Positions 33,562 through 41,315 of a stretch of 64,000 bases of DNA are shown one piece after another. Location of the stretch: the NCBI RefSeq assembly GCF_030160115.1, contig NZ_BSNS01000004.1, positions 158,807-222,806 on the forward strand. Reading direction: 5' to 3'. Under the pieces are notes generated by a model, which was not told the DNA's origin, did no database searches, and worked only from the letters and a program-made list of their open reading frames with translations. Numbering within the stretch: position 1 is the first letter of the stretch; every line of letters begins with the position of its first letter. The translations under genes were made by a program, and so were the position numbers. The DNA comes from Devosia nitrariae. GTDB taxonomy: Bacteria; Pseudomonadota; Alphaproteobacteria; Rhizobiales; Devosiaceae.

Positions 33562-34524
33562 TCAAATATTCTCTTCCTCGTCGTCCATGCGGTGAACGTT
33601 GCTTTCGAGCAAGTCGCCGTCGGCAGCAAAGGCAGGCCTTTTTTGCAAACGAGCGTCAATGAGCCGCTGTTTCACGGCACGCAGCAGACTGATCAAGTGC
33701 ACGAGTCTCCTCCCTCTTGGCCCGATGCGACCGAAATACTGCAATTCTTCCATGGTCGCTTCCGGAAGGGCAGCGGCCGGATCGACTGTGACCCCGCTCT
33801 TCAAGAAGAGATCCGAGAGATAGCTGCCGCGACTGGGCATGAACTCGACCGGAATCTTCCAGGTGGTCAGGATCTCGTTCCAGAGATGCACTGCAACAGC
33901 ATTCTGGCCGCGCCGCTCACACTCCGCCTTGTCGGCCGCCCGGAGCAACATGTCCGCCTCCTGGTAGTGGATCGGATAGAACACTTGCGGTGGTACGACC
34001 GTACAACGGTGCGGCGTGTCGCGAACGTAGTCAGTAATGAGCGCGGGACCGATGGCGCCCCATGAAAAGACCTGGCCCTTGGCCGTGGCCCGCAATTCGA
34101 GCTCAATGGCGATTGACGGATCCGAAACAAAGAGTACCGCGCCATTCAGTTGACCCGGGGCTTGCTCGCCGACGAGGAGACCTTTCGAGCGATCCTCGAG
34201 CGACCTGAAGGCCTCGACTCCCGACAGGCAGTAGACGTCGGTGTCGAACCACCACCCTGGCTCTTTCTTGAAGAGCCGGTAGCGAAAAAGATCGGTGAAT
34301 GCTGCAACCGAGTGAAGCTTCCCCCCCTGGGTAAGCGAGAAGACCTCGTCTTCGCGAGCAAAGTGCCGGGCATCGCAGCGCACGACGCCCTCCGGCACTG
34401 CCAGGCGATCGTTGAAGGTATGAAGATGCACGGTCAGGCCGGCCTGCACGAAGGATGTGAGACAGGCGCGCTCATACAGGCGCAGACTGGGACCTTGCCA
34501 AAAGAAGTTTGCGGTCACACTCAT
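33562..34524 (-). CDS. glycosyltransferase with DXD motif (TcdA/TcdB-like, Gly_transf_sug)
   Basis: 320 residues. FTDLFRYRLFKKEPGWWFDT followed by DVYCL contains the donor- and metal-binding DTD motif, and NGAVLFVSDPS with WGAIGPALITDYV fits the family of alpha-1,3/1,4-sugar transferases. The C-terminal 100 residues are helical and less conserved. It starts four bases before the stop of the upstream GT4 gene ends (ATGA), so the two are coupled. A decayed copy of this gene lies at 28.9-29.3 kb. Confidence 0.88.
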   Translation of the reverse strand: MSVTANFFWQGPSLRLYERACLTSFVQAGLTVHLHTFNDRLAVPEGVVRCDARHFAREDEVFSLTQGGKLHSVAAFTDLFRYRLFKKEPGWWFDTDVYCLSGVEAFRSLEDRSKGLLVGEQAPGQLNGAVLFVSDPSIAIELELRATAKGQVFSWGAIGPALITDYVRDTPHRCTVVPPQVFYPIHYQEADMLLRAADKAECERRGQNAVAVHLWNEILTTWKIPVEFMPSRGSYLSDLFLKSGVTVDPAAALPEATMEELQYFGRIGPRGRRLVHLISLLRAVKQRLIDARLQKRPAFAADGDLLESNVHRMDDEEENI

Positions 34525-35705
34525 GCGCGCTCGAACACCCGCTTCAACACATGCATCTGCGCGTCATTCCAGGCCAGTGCGTCCTCATGGGCCGCCCTGC
34601 CCTTCTCGCGCCGCGCACTCGGGCAATTCGCCAGTTCAACAACTTGATCTGCAAAGGCCTGCGCGTCGCCATCGGGAATCACAAAGACCCCATTGCTGTA
34701 ATTCTTCCCCAGGCCGCGGGCACCGGTCTGGGTGGATATGGCCGGCACACCGGCTGCGAGGGCCTCCAGCAGCTTGATGTTGATCCCCGTCCCCGCCAGC
34801 ATGGGATTGACCGAGATCGGCGCGCGCGAATAGGCGGCTGACAGATCATCGACCATACCGAGCTTCACAACGCCCCCCACGTCCGACACTCGCCGACAGA
34901 TGCTGCCAACGAGCATGAGATTGAACTGCGGCAGCCTCTCCCGGATCAGCGGCAAAACAGATTGCGTGAAGTACTGGACAGCCGCAAGATTGGCCTGATT
35001 GTCGGATCCGACAAAGATGGCATCGCTGGAGCGGAAATCCGTCACGGGCCGGGAGACATCGAGGAGGTGGCTGACGACCTCCATTGCCGGACCGTTTCCG
35101 GCCAGTTGGCGGCGAAACAGATCCCCCTCCTCTTCCTGGATGGCCAGCACGACGTCGGCGCGGTGGAAAGCGCGGACCTGCTCGGAAGGCGGCACCGAAA
35201 ACCAGTAGGTACGACCTGGGACCAGCTTGTGTCGGTCGGAGAAGGAATCGTGGGTGTCGAGAACTTTCAGGACGTTCGAGGGAAAGGCCTCAAGCGCCGC
35301 CGACTGTGAAATATATTCGCATATGACAGTGTCGAAGCCGTGAACCTGCTGCAGCGCGCGCAGCATGTCGGTCAATCGGGACGGATAGCATTCATCGAGA
35401 CCGAGGTAGTATGCGCCGCCAACCCGCAAAGGGCTCAGTAGCTTGCGGCGCACCCTCCAGGCAAGGCGTTTGAGAAGAAACTCCGGGCTCGACAGTACGG
35501 AGGACGGCAACCGGATATAGTTCTCGCGACCAAATTCTGCCAGGTGCGCATCGTCATCCGGCTCGCTCGTCATCGTCGATGGCAGGTAGACGAAATGCAC
35601 CCCATGCCCCAAAGCCCTCAGCGCCCGACTAAGCGCCAGAATGCGGCTGCGATTGCCAGCCGTCGGCGGAGTGGCCGGAACCGTCGATAGAATGGCGACT
35701 TTCAT
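34521..35705 (-). CDS. glycosyltransferase family 4 (GT-B)
   Basis: 394 residues. MKVAILSTVPATPPTAGNRS starts a typical GT-B N-domain. The C-domain has AIFVGSDNQANLAAVQYF, then PISVNPMLAGTGINIKLLEA and AAGVPAISTQTGARG, the donor-binding region of GT4 proteins. GAGGCG lies seven bases before the ATG at 35705, and longer starts add non-family sequence. It heads a short leftward unit with the DXD transferase and possibly the FAD oxidoreductase. Donor unknown. Confidence 0.88.
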   Translation of the reverse strand: MKVAILSTVPATPPTAGNRSRILALSRALRALGHGVHFVYLPSTMTSEPDDDAHLAEFGRENYIRLPSSVLSSPEFLLKRLAWRVRRKLLSPLRVGGAYYLGLDECYPSRLTDMLRALQQVHGFDTVICEYISQSAALEAFPSNVLKVLDTHDSFSDRHKLVPGRTYWFSVPPSEQVRAFHRADVVLAIQEEEGDLFRRQLAGNGPAMEVVSHLLDVSRPVTDFRSSDAIFVGSDNQANLAAVQYFTQSVLPLIRERLPQFNLMLVGSICRRVSDVGGVVKLGMVDDLSAAYSRAPISVNPMLAGTGINIKLLEALAAGVPAISTQTGARGLGKNYSNGVFVIPDGDAQAFADQVVELANCPSARREKGRAAHEDALAWNDAQMHVLKRVFERA

Positions 35706-35987
35706 GAGAACGCCTCGGGGAGCGAAAGCAGATGTGTGTGCGCTATGCTTGCCGCACACTCTTTCGGCAAAAGTTGTCACAGGCTAGAGGCTGAATCCGA
35801 GAAATTCTAATTTGCCCCAAGTTTGCCGCTGAGCGCATGGCTACTAGCCAACCCGCCCCTTTAGCAATAGTGTTCCAGGGCGTGCCGCCATAGCGCGTTG
35901 ATGTTGATGCCCATAGGAACGGGCGACTCGAATTCGAGTCTGCGGCAATTTGCGCTAGGTTTGTTGTCAGGGGCGAGTAGAGAGTCA

Positions 35988-37460
35988 ATGGACGGGGAAG
36001 TCTCGCTACGAACCCTGGCGTCCCATGGCGTGAAATGGTCGATCATCCAGAACTGGGGCGGCAAGGTATTTACCTTTCTGCTGACGATCATCCTTGCCAG
36101 GTTGCTGGCGCCCGCAGACTTCGGAACGGCTTCAGCCGTCGCACTGATCATACTGATCGTGCCAATGATTTCCGAACTCGGGTTTGGCGATGCAATCATG
36201 CAGCGGCGCGACCTGAAGCCCTCGGACCTCAACCTCCCCTTCATGATATCTGCGGCGACCGTGTCGGTCTTGTTCGTTGCCGTGATCCTGACGGCGGACT
36301 CCATTAGCGCTTATCTCAGGATCCCCGGTCAGTCCGTCTATGTGATCGTCGCATCGGGCGTGCTGCTGATGACCGCGCCATCGATGTTCCAGCAGGCCAT
36401 GTACAAGCGACATCTCAAGTTCAAGTCGCTGGCGCTCAGGACTTTCCTCGCCAACATCGTCGGCGGCACCGCGGCGGTCATTTGCGCGTGGATGGGGTTC
36501 GGAATCTGGAGCTTCGTCGTGCAAAGCTATGTCGCCGGTTTGATCAGCGTCGTCTGGCTGTGGTGGCGCCCGCAATGGGTGCCAGGCCTCAGCATCGACG
36601 GCAAAGCCTTCCTGCAGATGACGCGCTTCGGCATTCCGGTCGTCGCCCAGCGGCTGGTGGATTTCGCGGGCACCAGGGTCATCGACATCATCATCATCAG
36701 CCAGCTCGGCCTTGCCGCCTACGGCCTCTACGCCATCGGCTCGCGCATTTATCTTACAATGATGCAGTTACTGCAGGGCGCCTTTTACGATGTCTCCCTG
36801 ACGGTTCTGTCCACAATCGCCCATGACCGCCAACGTATGGCGGAGACGTACCTCAAGACGATTGGCCTGGCGGCGACATATATCTCGCCAATCTTCGTCC
36901 TCGTGGCCGCTGTTGCCCCCGAGGTATCCCATGTGCTTCTCGGCGACAAATGGGTGGGTGTCGAAGGGGTCATTGCGCCCCTTCTTCTGTTAGGCGCTCT
37001 TCAGTGTGTCCAGTTCATAAATGGTCCATTCTTATCCGCGATGGGCCGGCCCGATCTAATTCTGTTGGCAGGTACCGCAAAATCTTCAATCACTATAATT
37101 GTGCTTCTATCGATTAACTCCAGCAACGCGGCCGAACTTGTAATATATTTTGCCGCTTGCCAGCTATCCTCAACACCTATCGTTGTATACTCTTTGTGCC
37201 ACATGTTGAGGGTCACTTTCCTTGATATTGTATATCACGTTAGAGGTGGCACTATCGCGTGCGCCTCAGCTCTCGGATCAACCGTGATCTTTCGAGAGTA
37301 CGCGATGAATACCACAACGGACTTTGCATATGGACTTGCCGTGGGAGTTGTCTTTATTACGACATATGTTTCAGTATTGTTCATATTGAACCGAGACGCC
37401 TTTCTTGACGCCATACGGATAGCTCGCAGCAAATTTCCCTTCAGAAAACGAACGCTATGA
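35988..37460 (+). CDS. Wzx-type polysaccharide flippase (MOP superfamily)
   Basis: 490 residues with about 12-14 hydrophobic helices. VKWSIIQNWGGKVFTFLLTI followed by ARLLAPADFG is the conserved N-terminal signature of this transporter family. It moves the finished lipid-linked repeat unit across the inner membrane. The ATG at 35988 is preferred. The open frame extends about 30 codons upstream without family character. The last third (from about 37000) is visibly AT-richer than the first, which hints at a recombination joint inside or after the gene. Followed after 9 bp by a pyruvyl transferase. Confidence 0.9.
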   Translation: MDGEVSLRTLASHGVKWSIIQNWGGKVFTFLLTIILARLLAPADFGTASAVALIILIVPMISELGFGDAIMQRRDLKPSDLNLPFMISAATVSVLFVAVILTADSISAYLRIPGQSVYVIVASGVLLMTAPSMFQQAMYKRHLKFKSLALRTFLANIVGGTAAVICAWMGFGIWSFVVQSYVAGLISVVWLWWRPQWVPGLSIDGKAFLQMTRFGIPVVAQRLVDFAGTRVIDIIIISQLGLAAYGLYAIGSRIYLTMMQLLQGAFYDVSLTVLSTIAHDRQRMAETYLKTIGLAATYISPIFVLVAAVAPEVSHVLLGDKWVGVEGVIAPLLLLGALQCVQFINGPFLSAMGRPDLILLAGTAKSSITIIVLLSINSSNAAELVIYFAACQLSSTPIVVYSLCHMLRVTFLDIVYHVRGGTIACASALGSTVIFREYAMNTTTDFAYGLAVGVVFITTYVSVLFILNRDAFLDAIRIARSKFPFRKRTL

Positions 37461-37469
37461 GGTGACAAC

Positions 37470-38774
37470 ATGTTGTCAAGCGCGAAAGCAATGGTGCCAA
37501 AGCCAATCCTGGTGAGACTGTCGCGCCTCAAGGGCAAATACTCGCGCTTTAGGAAGCTCTCGGATTTTCGGGCTGCAAAGTCGGCCATAAAGCACCGTAA
37601 AGTTCGCAGTCCTGCTCAACGGCTGCTCGTATACCCGGGCGATCCCTGGACCCTCACTGGCTCCCTAGGTGATGACGCAATGATGACGGCAGCACTAGCG
37701 TACTTGGGAAGTCAGCATCGGGATCTAGAAGTTCATATCCTTTGTATGGAAAACCTAGCCGGCCAACTGGCCCGCGAAAAGGGATTCGTGCCGGTCCCTC
37801 TGCCCCCCAACACATCGTTTGCCTCTGATATGCGACGAATTTTTGAGAACGGTGGGTACGACATGCTGCTGCTTGTCGGCGCCGACATTATGGACGGATA
37901 CTACAGCCCGGAACCAGCCGAGAACATGCTCATGGCCGCTGATTTGGCGGCTCGCGCGGGCATCGCAACCAACTTTCTTGGGTTCAGTTTTAACAATATG
38001 CCGGAGCCTGAGTTAAAGCACCTCTATGATACACTGCATCCCGGTGTAACGCTCAATGTGAGAGACGAAGTTTCCTTAAAGAGGTTCAACACTTTCACCT
38101 CTGCCACGAAGAGGCTGGTTGCGGACACGGCGTTCTTGCTCAAACCAGCGACCGTCGGCCAGCGCGCGCGCTCATGGATCGTCCAGCAAAAAAGCCTGGA
38201 GCGCATGGTTATAGGATTCAACGTTCACCCCATGCTGATAAAGGATGCGGGTCCCGACGAGATTCAAAGAATAATCAACAAGAGTATTCACGCAATCGAA
38301 GTCGCTTCGAAAAAGCACGATGTATCTTGGGTGCTGATACCGCACGACTACAGAGACATTGTAGGTGACGACGTCTGCCTAAAACCAATATATGAGCAAT
38401 TGAAGGTCCACACTAACATTGACGTCATGCATTTTGGCGGAACCCATCGAGCTGCTACATTGAAGGCGTTAGCAGGCCATATGGACGGCGTCGTTACGGG
38501 CCGAATGCATCTTGCGATCGCGAGTCTTGGAATGGGTATCCCGACTCTTTGCATAACTTACCAAGACAAATTCGAAGGCCTGTATCGACACTTCGGACTT
38601 CCCAAAGAGTTTCTCTTGGCGCCCAGAAGACTTATGGCTGACCAAGCTGCGCTGGACGACGATTTGGATGACTTCATCACCAGCCTTCCTCAGCTGAAAG
38701 CACAAATCACCCAAAGACTTCCCGAAGTGCATCGTCTAGCGGAGCTTAACTTTGCATTTGCGACTGCTGGCTGA
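37470..38774 (+). CDS. polysaccharide pyruvyl transferase family protein
   Basis: 434 residues of the PS_pyruv_trans family. GSLGDDAMMTAALAYLG is the N-terminal GT-B-like loop, NVRDEVSLKRF the middle motif, and VVTGRMHLAIASLGMGIPTL the strongly conserved C-terminal signature with its Arg-x-His. It transfers pyruvate from phosphoenolpyruvate onto a sugar as a ketal, adding negative charge. It lies 9 bp after the flippase and shares its lower GC content, so both probably arrived or evolved together. Confidence 0.85.
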   Translation: MLSSAKAMVPKPILVRLSRLKGKYSRFRKLSDFRAAKSAIKHRKVRSPAQRLLVYPGDPWTLTGSLGDDAMMTAALAYLGSQHRDLEVHILCMENLAGQLAREKGFVPVPLPPNTSFASDMRRIFENGGYDMLLLVGADIMDGYYSPEPAENMLMAADLAARAGIATNFLGFSFNNMPEPELKHLYDTLHPGVTLNVRDEVSLKRFNTFTSATKRLVADTAFLLKPATVGQRARSWIVQQKSLERMVIGFNVHPMLIKDAGPDEIQRIINKSIHAIEVASKKHDVSWVLIPHDYRDIVGDDVCLKPIYEQLKVHTNIDVMHFGGTHRAATLKALAGHMDGVVTGRMHLAIASLGMGIPTLCITYQDKFEGLYRHFGLPKEFLLAPRRLMADQAALDDDLDDFITSLPQLKAQITQRLPEVHRLAELNFAFATAG

Positions 38775-38957
38775 AGATCGAGACTCCTGACATGAATCCG
38801 CCGCCCGTCACATCCGACATAGCCCTCGGGCGTAGGGCGCGCCGCCGGGCCTCGCGCTTCCCTTTCTGCTCGTTGGCCTGCCACCCGCGGTGACGGCCGC
38901 CCCCGGGTGACGACGGTGTCGTCGACGGCGGCTTCAAGCCGGACTCTCATCCTCAAC

Positions 38958-39860
38958 CTAAGTCCGCCAAATATCGTAAGGAAACGCATCGATCAGAGGC
39001 TTTGGATCAAACCGAGCCGGCGCACACGGGCCCTGCGAGAGCGCTTCGTCGATTGAATTGGCGAAATGAAGTGAGCGCCCTGTACCGGCGTAGTAGTCTT
39101 CGTATTTCAGGAGGCCTTCACGTTCGCCCACCCGCACGTAGATCGACGGGATGCCGTAGGCGTCCGCCACCACCAGCCCGTGCAAGGAACTGGAAATTAC
39201 AAACTCGCAACTCGCGATCTCCTCGACAACTCTGTTCCAGCTTCGGGCTGGATTGATAATCGAGACTTCGCTGGAGGAGGCGAAGCGGGTCACCTCGGGT
39301 GTGCCGACATCAAACATATGTGGAACGAGGCCGACTTTTCGGGGCTTGGAAGCACCGTAGCGACCATTGGTCAGGATATTTATCAGCAGCGCGGGATCTC
39401 CGTAGACCTCCGGGACTTCAATTCCCCTCGATATGAGGAATTGTCTCGTGACTGGCCCCCTGACGGCTCTAACATCAAGTGTCGTATATTTGTGCTTGTC
39501 AGCGGTGACGCTGCCATTCAAGCCGCTCCCCCAGACAACGCTGCCATCTTGGGCGAAGTGAATGATCGAACCTATTGCGAGCAGGCGGCGTGTTGCCGGT
39601 ATTTCATCAAATACCGTGATCCCACGACGGCTCAGCATGAGCTCGACGATGACGCGAGAGAGCTCGTCACCGAAATTGACTCCTATGCCTGGTCGCCAAT
39701 AAATCAGCTCGACGGTCGGATACGGCATTGAGGGCCATCCCGTTGCCACGGGCAAAGGTTCGGGGCCCCGGACCCGACGCAATAATCTCTCTCGTAGCCT
39801 TATTGGAAAGGGATCGCGAACTGGCGGTGCAGGCAGTTCGATCTTATAGTTCCCGTGCAT
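38958..39860 (-). CDS. polysaccharide pyruvyl transferase, ExoV-like
   Basis: 300 residues. IYWRPGIGVNFGDELSRVI, VVWGSGLNG, VRAVRGPVTRQF and ISSSLHGLVVADAYGIPSIY follow the ExoV/PssM pattern of ketal pyruvyl transferases. It is shorter than the neighbour at 37.5-38.8 kb and belongs to a different subgroup, so the polymer may carry pyruvate on two different residues. It is transcribed alone and leftward, convergent with that gene. The 267 bp upstream to the sulfotransferase stop show no gene. Confidence 0.87.
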   Translation of the reverse strand: MHGNYKIELPAPPVRDPFPIRLRERLLRRVRGPEPLPVATGWPSMPYPTVELIYWRPGIGVNFGDELSRVIVELMLSRRGITVFDEIPATRRLLAIGSIIHFAQDGSVVWGSGLNGSVTADKHKYTTLDVRAVRGPVTRQFLISRGIEVPEVYGDPALLINILTNGRYGASKPRKVGLVPHMFDVGTPEVTRFASSSEVSIINPARSWNRVVEEIASCEFVISSSLHGLVVADAYGIPSIYVRVGEREGLLKYEDYYAGTGRSLHFANSIDEALSQGPCAPARFDPKPLIDAFPYDIWRT

Positions 39861-40127
39861 AAACCGCCCACCCCCGCAGGCTCAGAACTTTCGCAAAGTA
39901 TAGCAAGAGTGCGCAGACGGAACATACGCTTGGTGGCGTTCCAAGGCCGGCGCAGACTCACCGTGTTCACAGACGTCTTCCGGTGACACCCGACGCCTCG
40001 CCAAAGTCGGGTGCAAGCTAATCTCAAGCGTATTCGTTCGACCGTGATATTGTCGTGAACGGATTCCTGCGTAGCATAACGGCCCAAGAACTCCAACGCC
40101 CCGCAATCACTCGGGAGTTGGCGGGCG

Positions 40128-40847
40128 TTACAGAGCGTTGGTGTGCCTATGCCCATCAAACCGATAGCCAAAATAGCTGATCTCTTTGCTGTAAAAGTCG
40201 GCAACATATTCTCGCGCCGACCTGCTATACGCGTCCTGGTAAGTCGCGCGGGTATTGGCCTTGGTGGCATGGGGCAGTGCTATGTCTGGCCTGCCTATTT
40301 CTCGCGCAACCGTCCGGAAATCCTCGGCAAGGCGTTCGAACCGACCGATAAAGTCAAATTCCATGCGCCCGTTGTGCGACTTCAGCCAATATGTCTGCGG
40401 AGCCAACATCCCGTTGCCTGAGAAGCGGACCACGAAATCTTCAAGACTGATACTGTCCTGTTCACGAATACCCAATACGCTGCGATGCATGGGATCGCGC
40501 GTGAGGTTGAGATAAGCAGAATATACCCGGTCCCAGGGGTTCCTGATGAAAGCGAACTTGAAGTAGCTCTTGAATTGCTCGCTTGTAGCCCATTCATGGT
40601 TTTTGGGATTGGGGGTTGGGCGCATGTAAAAAATGGCCCGTAAATGCCGCAGGTTTTCCAAACTCGTGAACGCAGCGGCAGGAACCGGTCGTTGGAACTG
40701 GCGGTAAGTCCTGTGGTCTTGCATCCCTCTATGCGAGCCATCCGGGTCAAAGTGACCCAAAGCAATTTCTATGCTTGTGCCGGCACATTTCGGAATGTGG
40801 ACGAATATGCACCTGTGCTGGTGTGAGATCACTATCGCACCTGCCAT
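40128..40847 (-). CDS. sulfotransferase family protein
   Basis: 239 residues. CIFVHIPKCAGTSIEIALG is the 5'-phosphosulfate-binding loop (PSB) of Sulfotransfer_2 enzymes, and KFAFIRNPWDRVYSAYLN is the 3'-phosphate-binding motif with its Arg and Ser. The donor is PAPS and the acceptor probably a sugar hydroxyl of the polymer. ATG 40847 gives the normal N-terminus for the family. Sulfated exopolysaccharides are known but uncommon in this class of bacteria, which makes the gene notable. Confidence 0.85.
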   Translation of the reverse strand: MAGAIVISHQHRCIFVHIPKCAGTSIEIALGHFDPDGSHRGMQDHRTYRQFQRPVPAAAFTSLENLRHLRAIFYMRPTPNPKNHEWATSEQFKSYFKFAFIRNPWDRVYSAYLNLTRDPMHRSVLGIREQDSISLEDFVVRFSGNGMLAPQTYWLKSHNGRMEFDFIGRFERLAEDFRTVAREIGRPDIALPHATKANTRATYQDAYSRSAREYVADFYSKEISYFGYRFDGHRHTNAL

Positions 40848-41315
40848 ACGTTGGTGTCGTCCGAGAGATAAAGTACGCCGTGCACCAAAGCAACCTGTTC
40901 GGCGTGTCGGTACCTTGCAAGGTTCCTGAAGCTGACCGCCCTTGCTGGAAATACCGCAAGCGTGCCGTTGCGGCAGGGGCACAGCGCCAAACAGGGGGCG
41001 GCGCGCCCAGTCGTCGCCCCCCTGTACTTTGGCGGTCTGATTCGCGAGCGGGCGCAGCGATCAACTGTAACCGCGGAATTCGTCTTCGCAGGTATGAGCA
41101 CCCGAGATAGGATGTGAGTTAACGGGACGATCGGGCGGGAACCGTCGCCAGCTCGCGCGGCCGACAGCAAACGGCGACCGAAATATCATCGAGGCCCAAG
41201 ATGTGGAGAGCAATGTGCTGAACCCCCTTGCCGCCCATGCTCCCTGGTGTGAAGGCGGACTGGAGCGCTTCACATCGTCAACGTCCTCTAACTGCGCGGC
41301 CTATGCCGGGAGTCG
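40848..41315. other. 468-bp gap, possible gene remnant
   Basis: No intact gene. A minus-strand frame ending at 40832 contains a coding-like tail (RNLARYRHAEQVALVHGVLY) directly before the sulfotransferase, which may be the remains of a lost upstream gene. The right half should hold the promoter of the rightward gene at 41316, but I see no clear boxes. Confidence 0.35.

Noticed and set aside
38775..38957. Possible transposase remnant between the two pyruvyl transferase genes
   Set aside because: The leftward translation is Arg/Gly-rich without any transposase motif, and no terminal inverted repeats or target duplications are visible.
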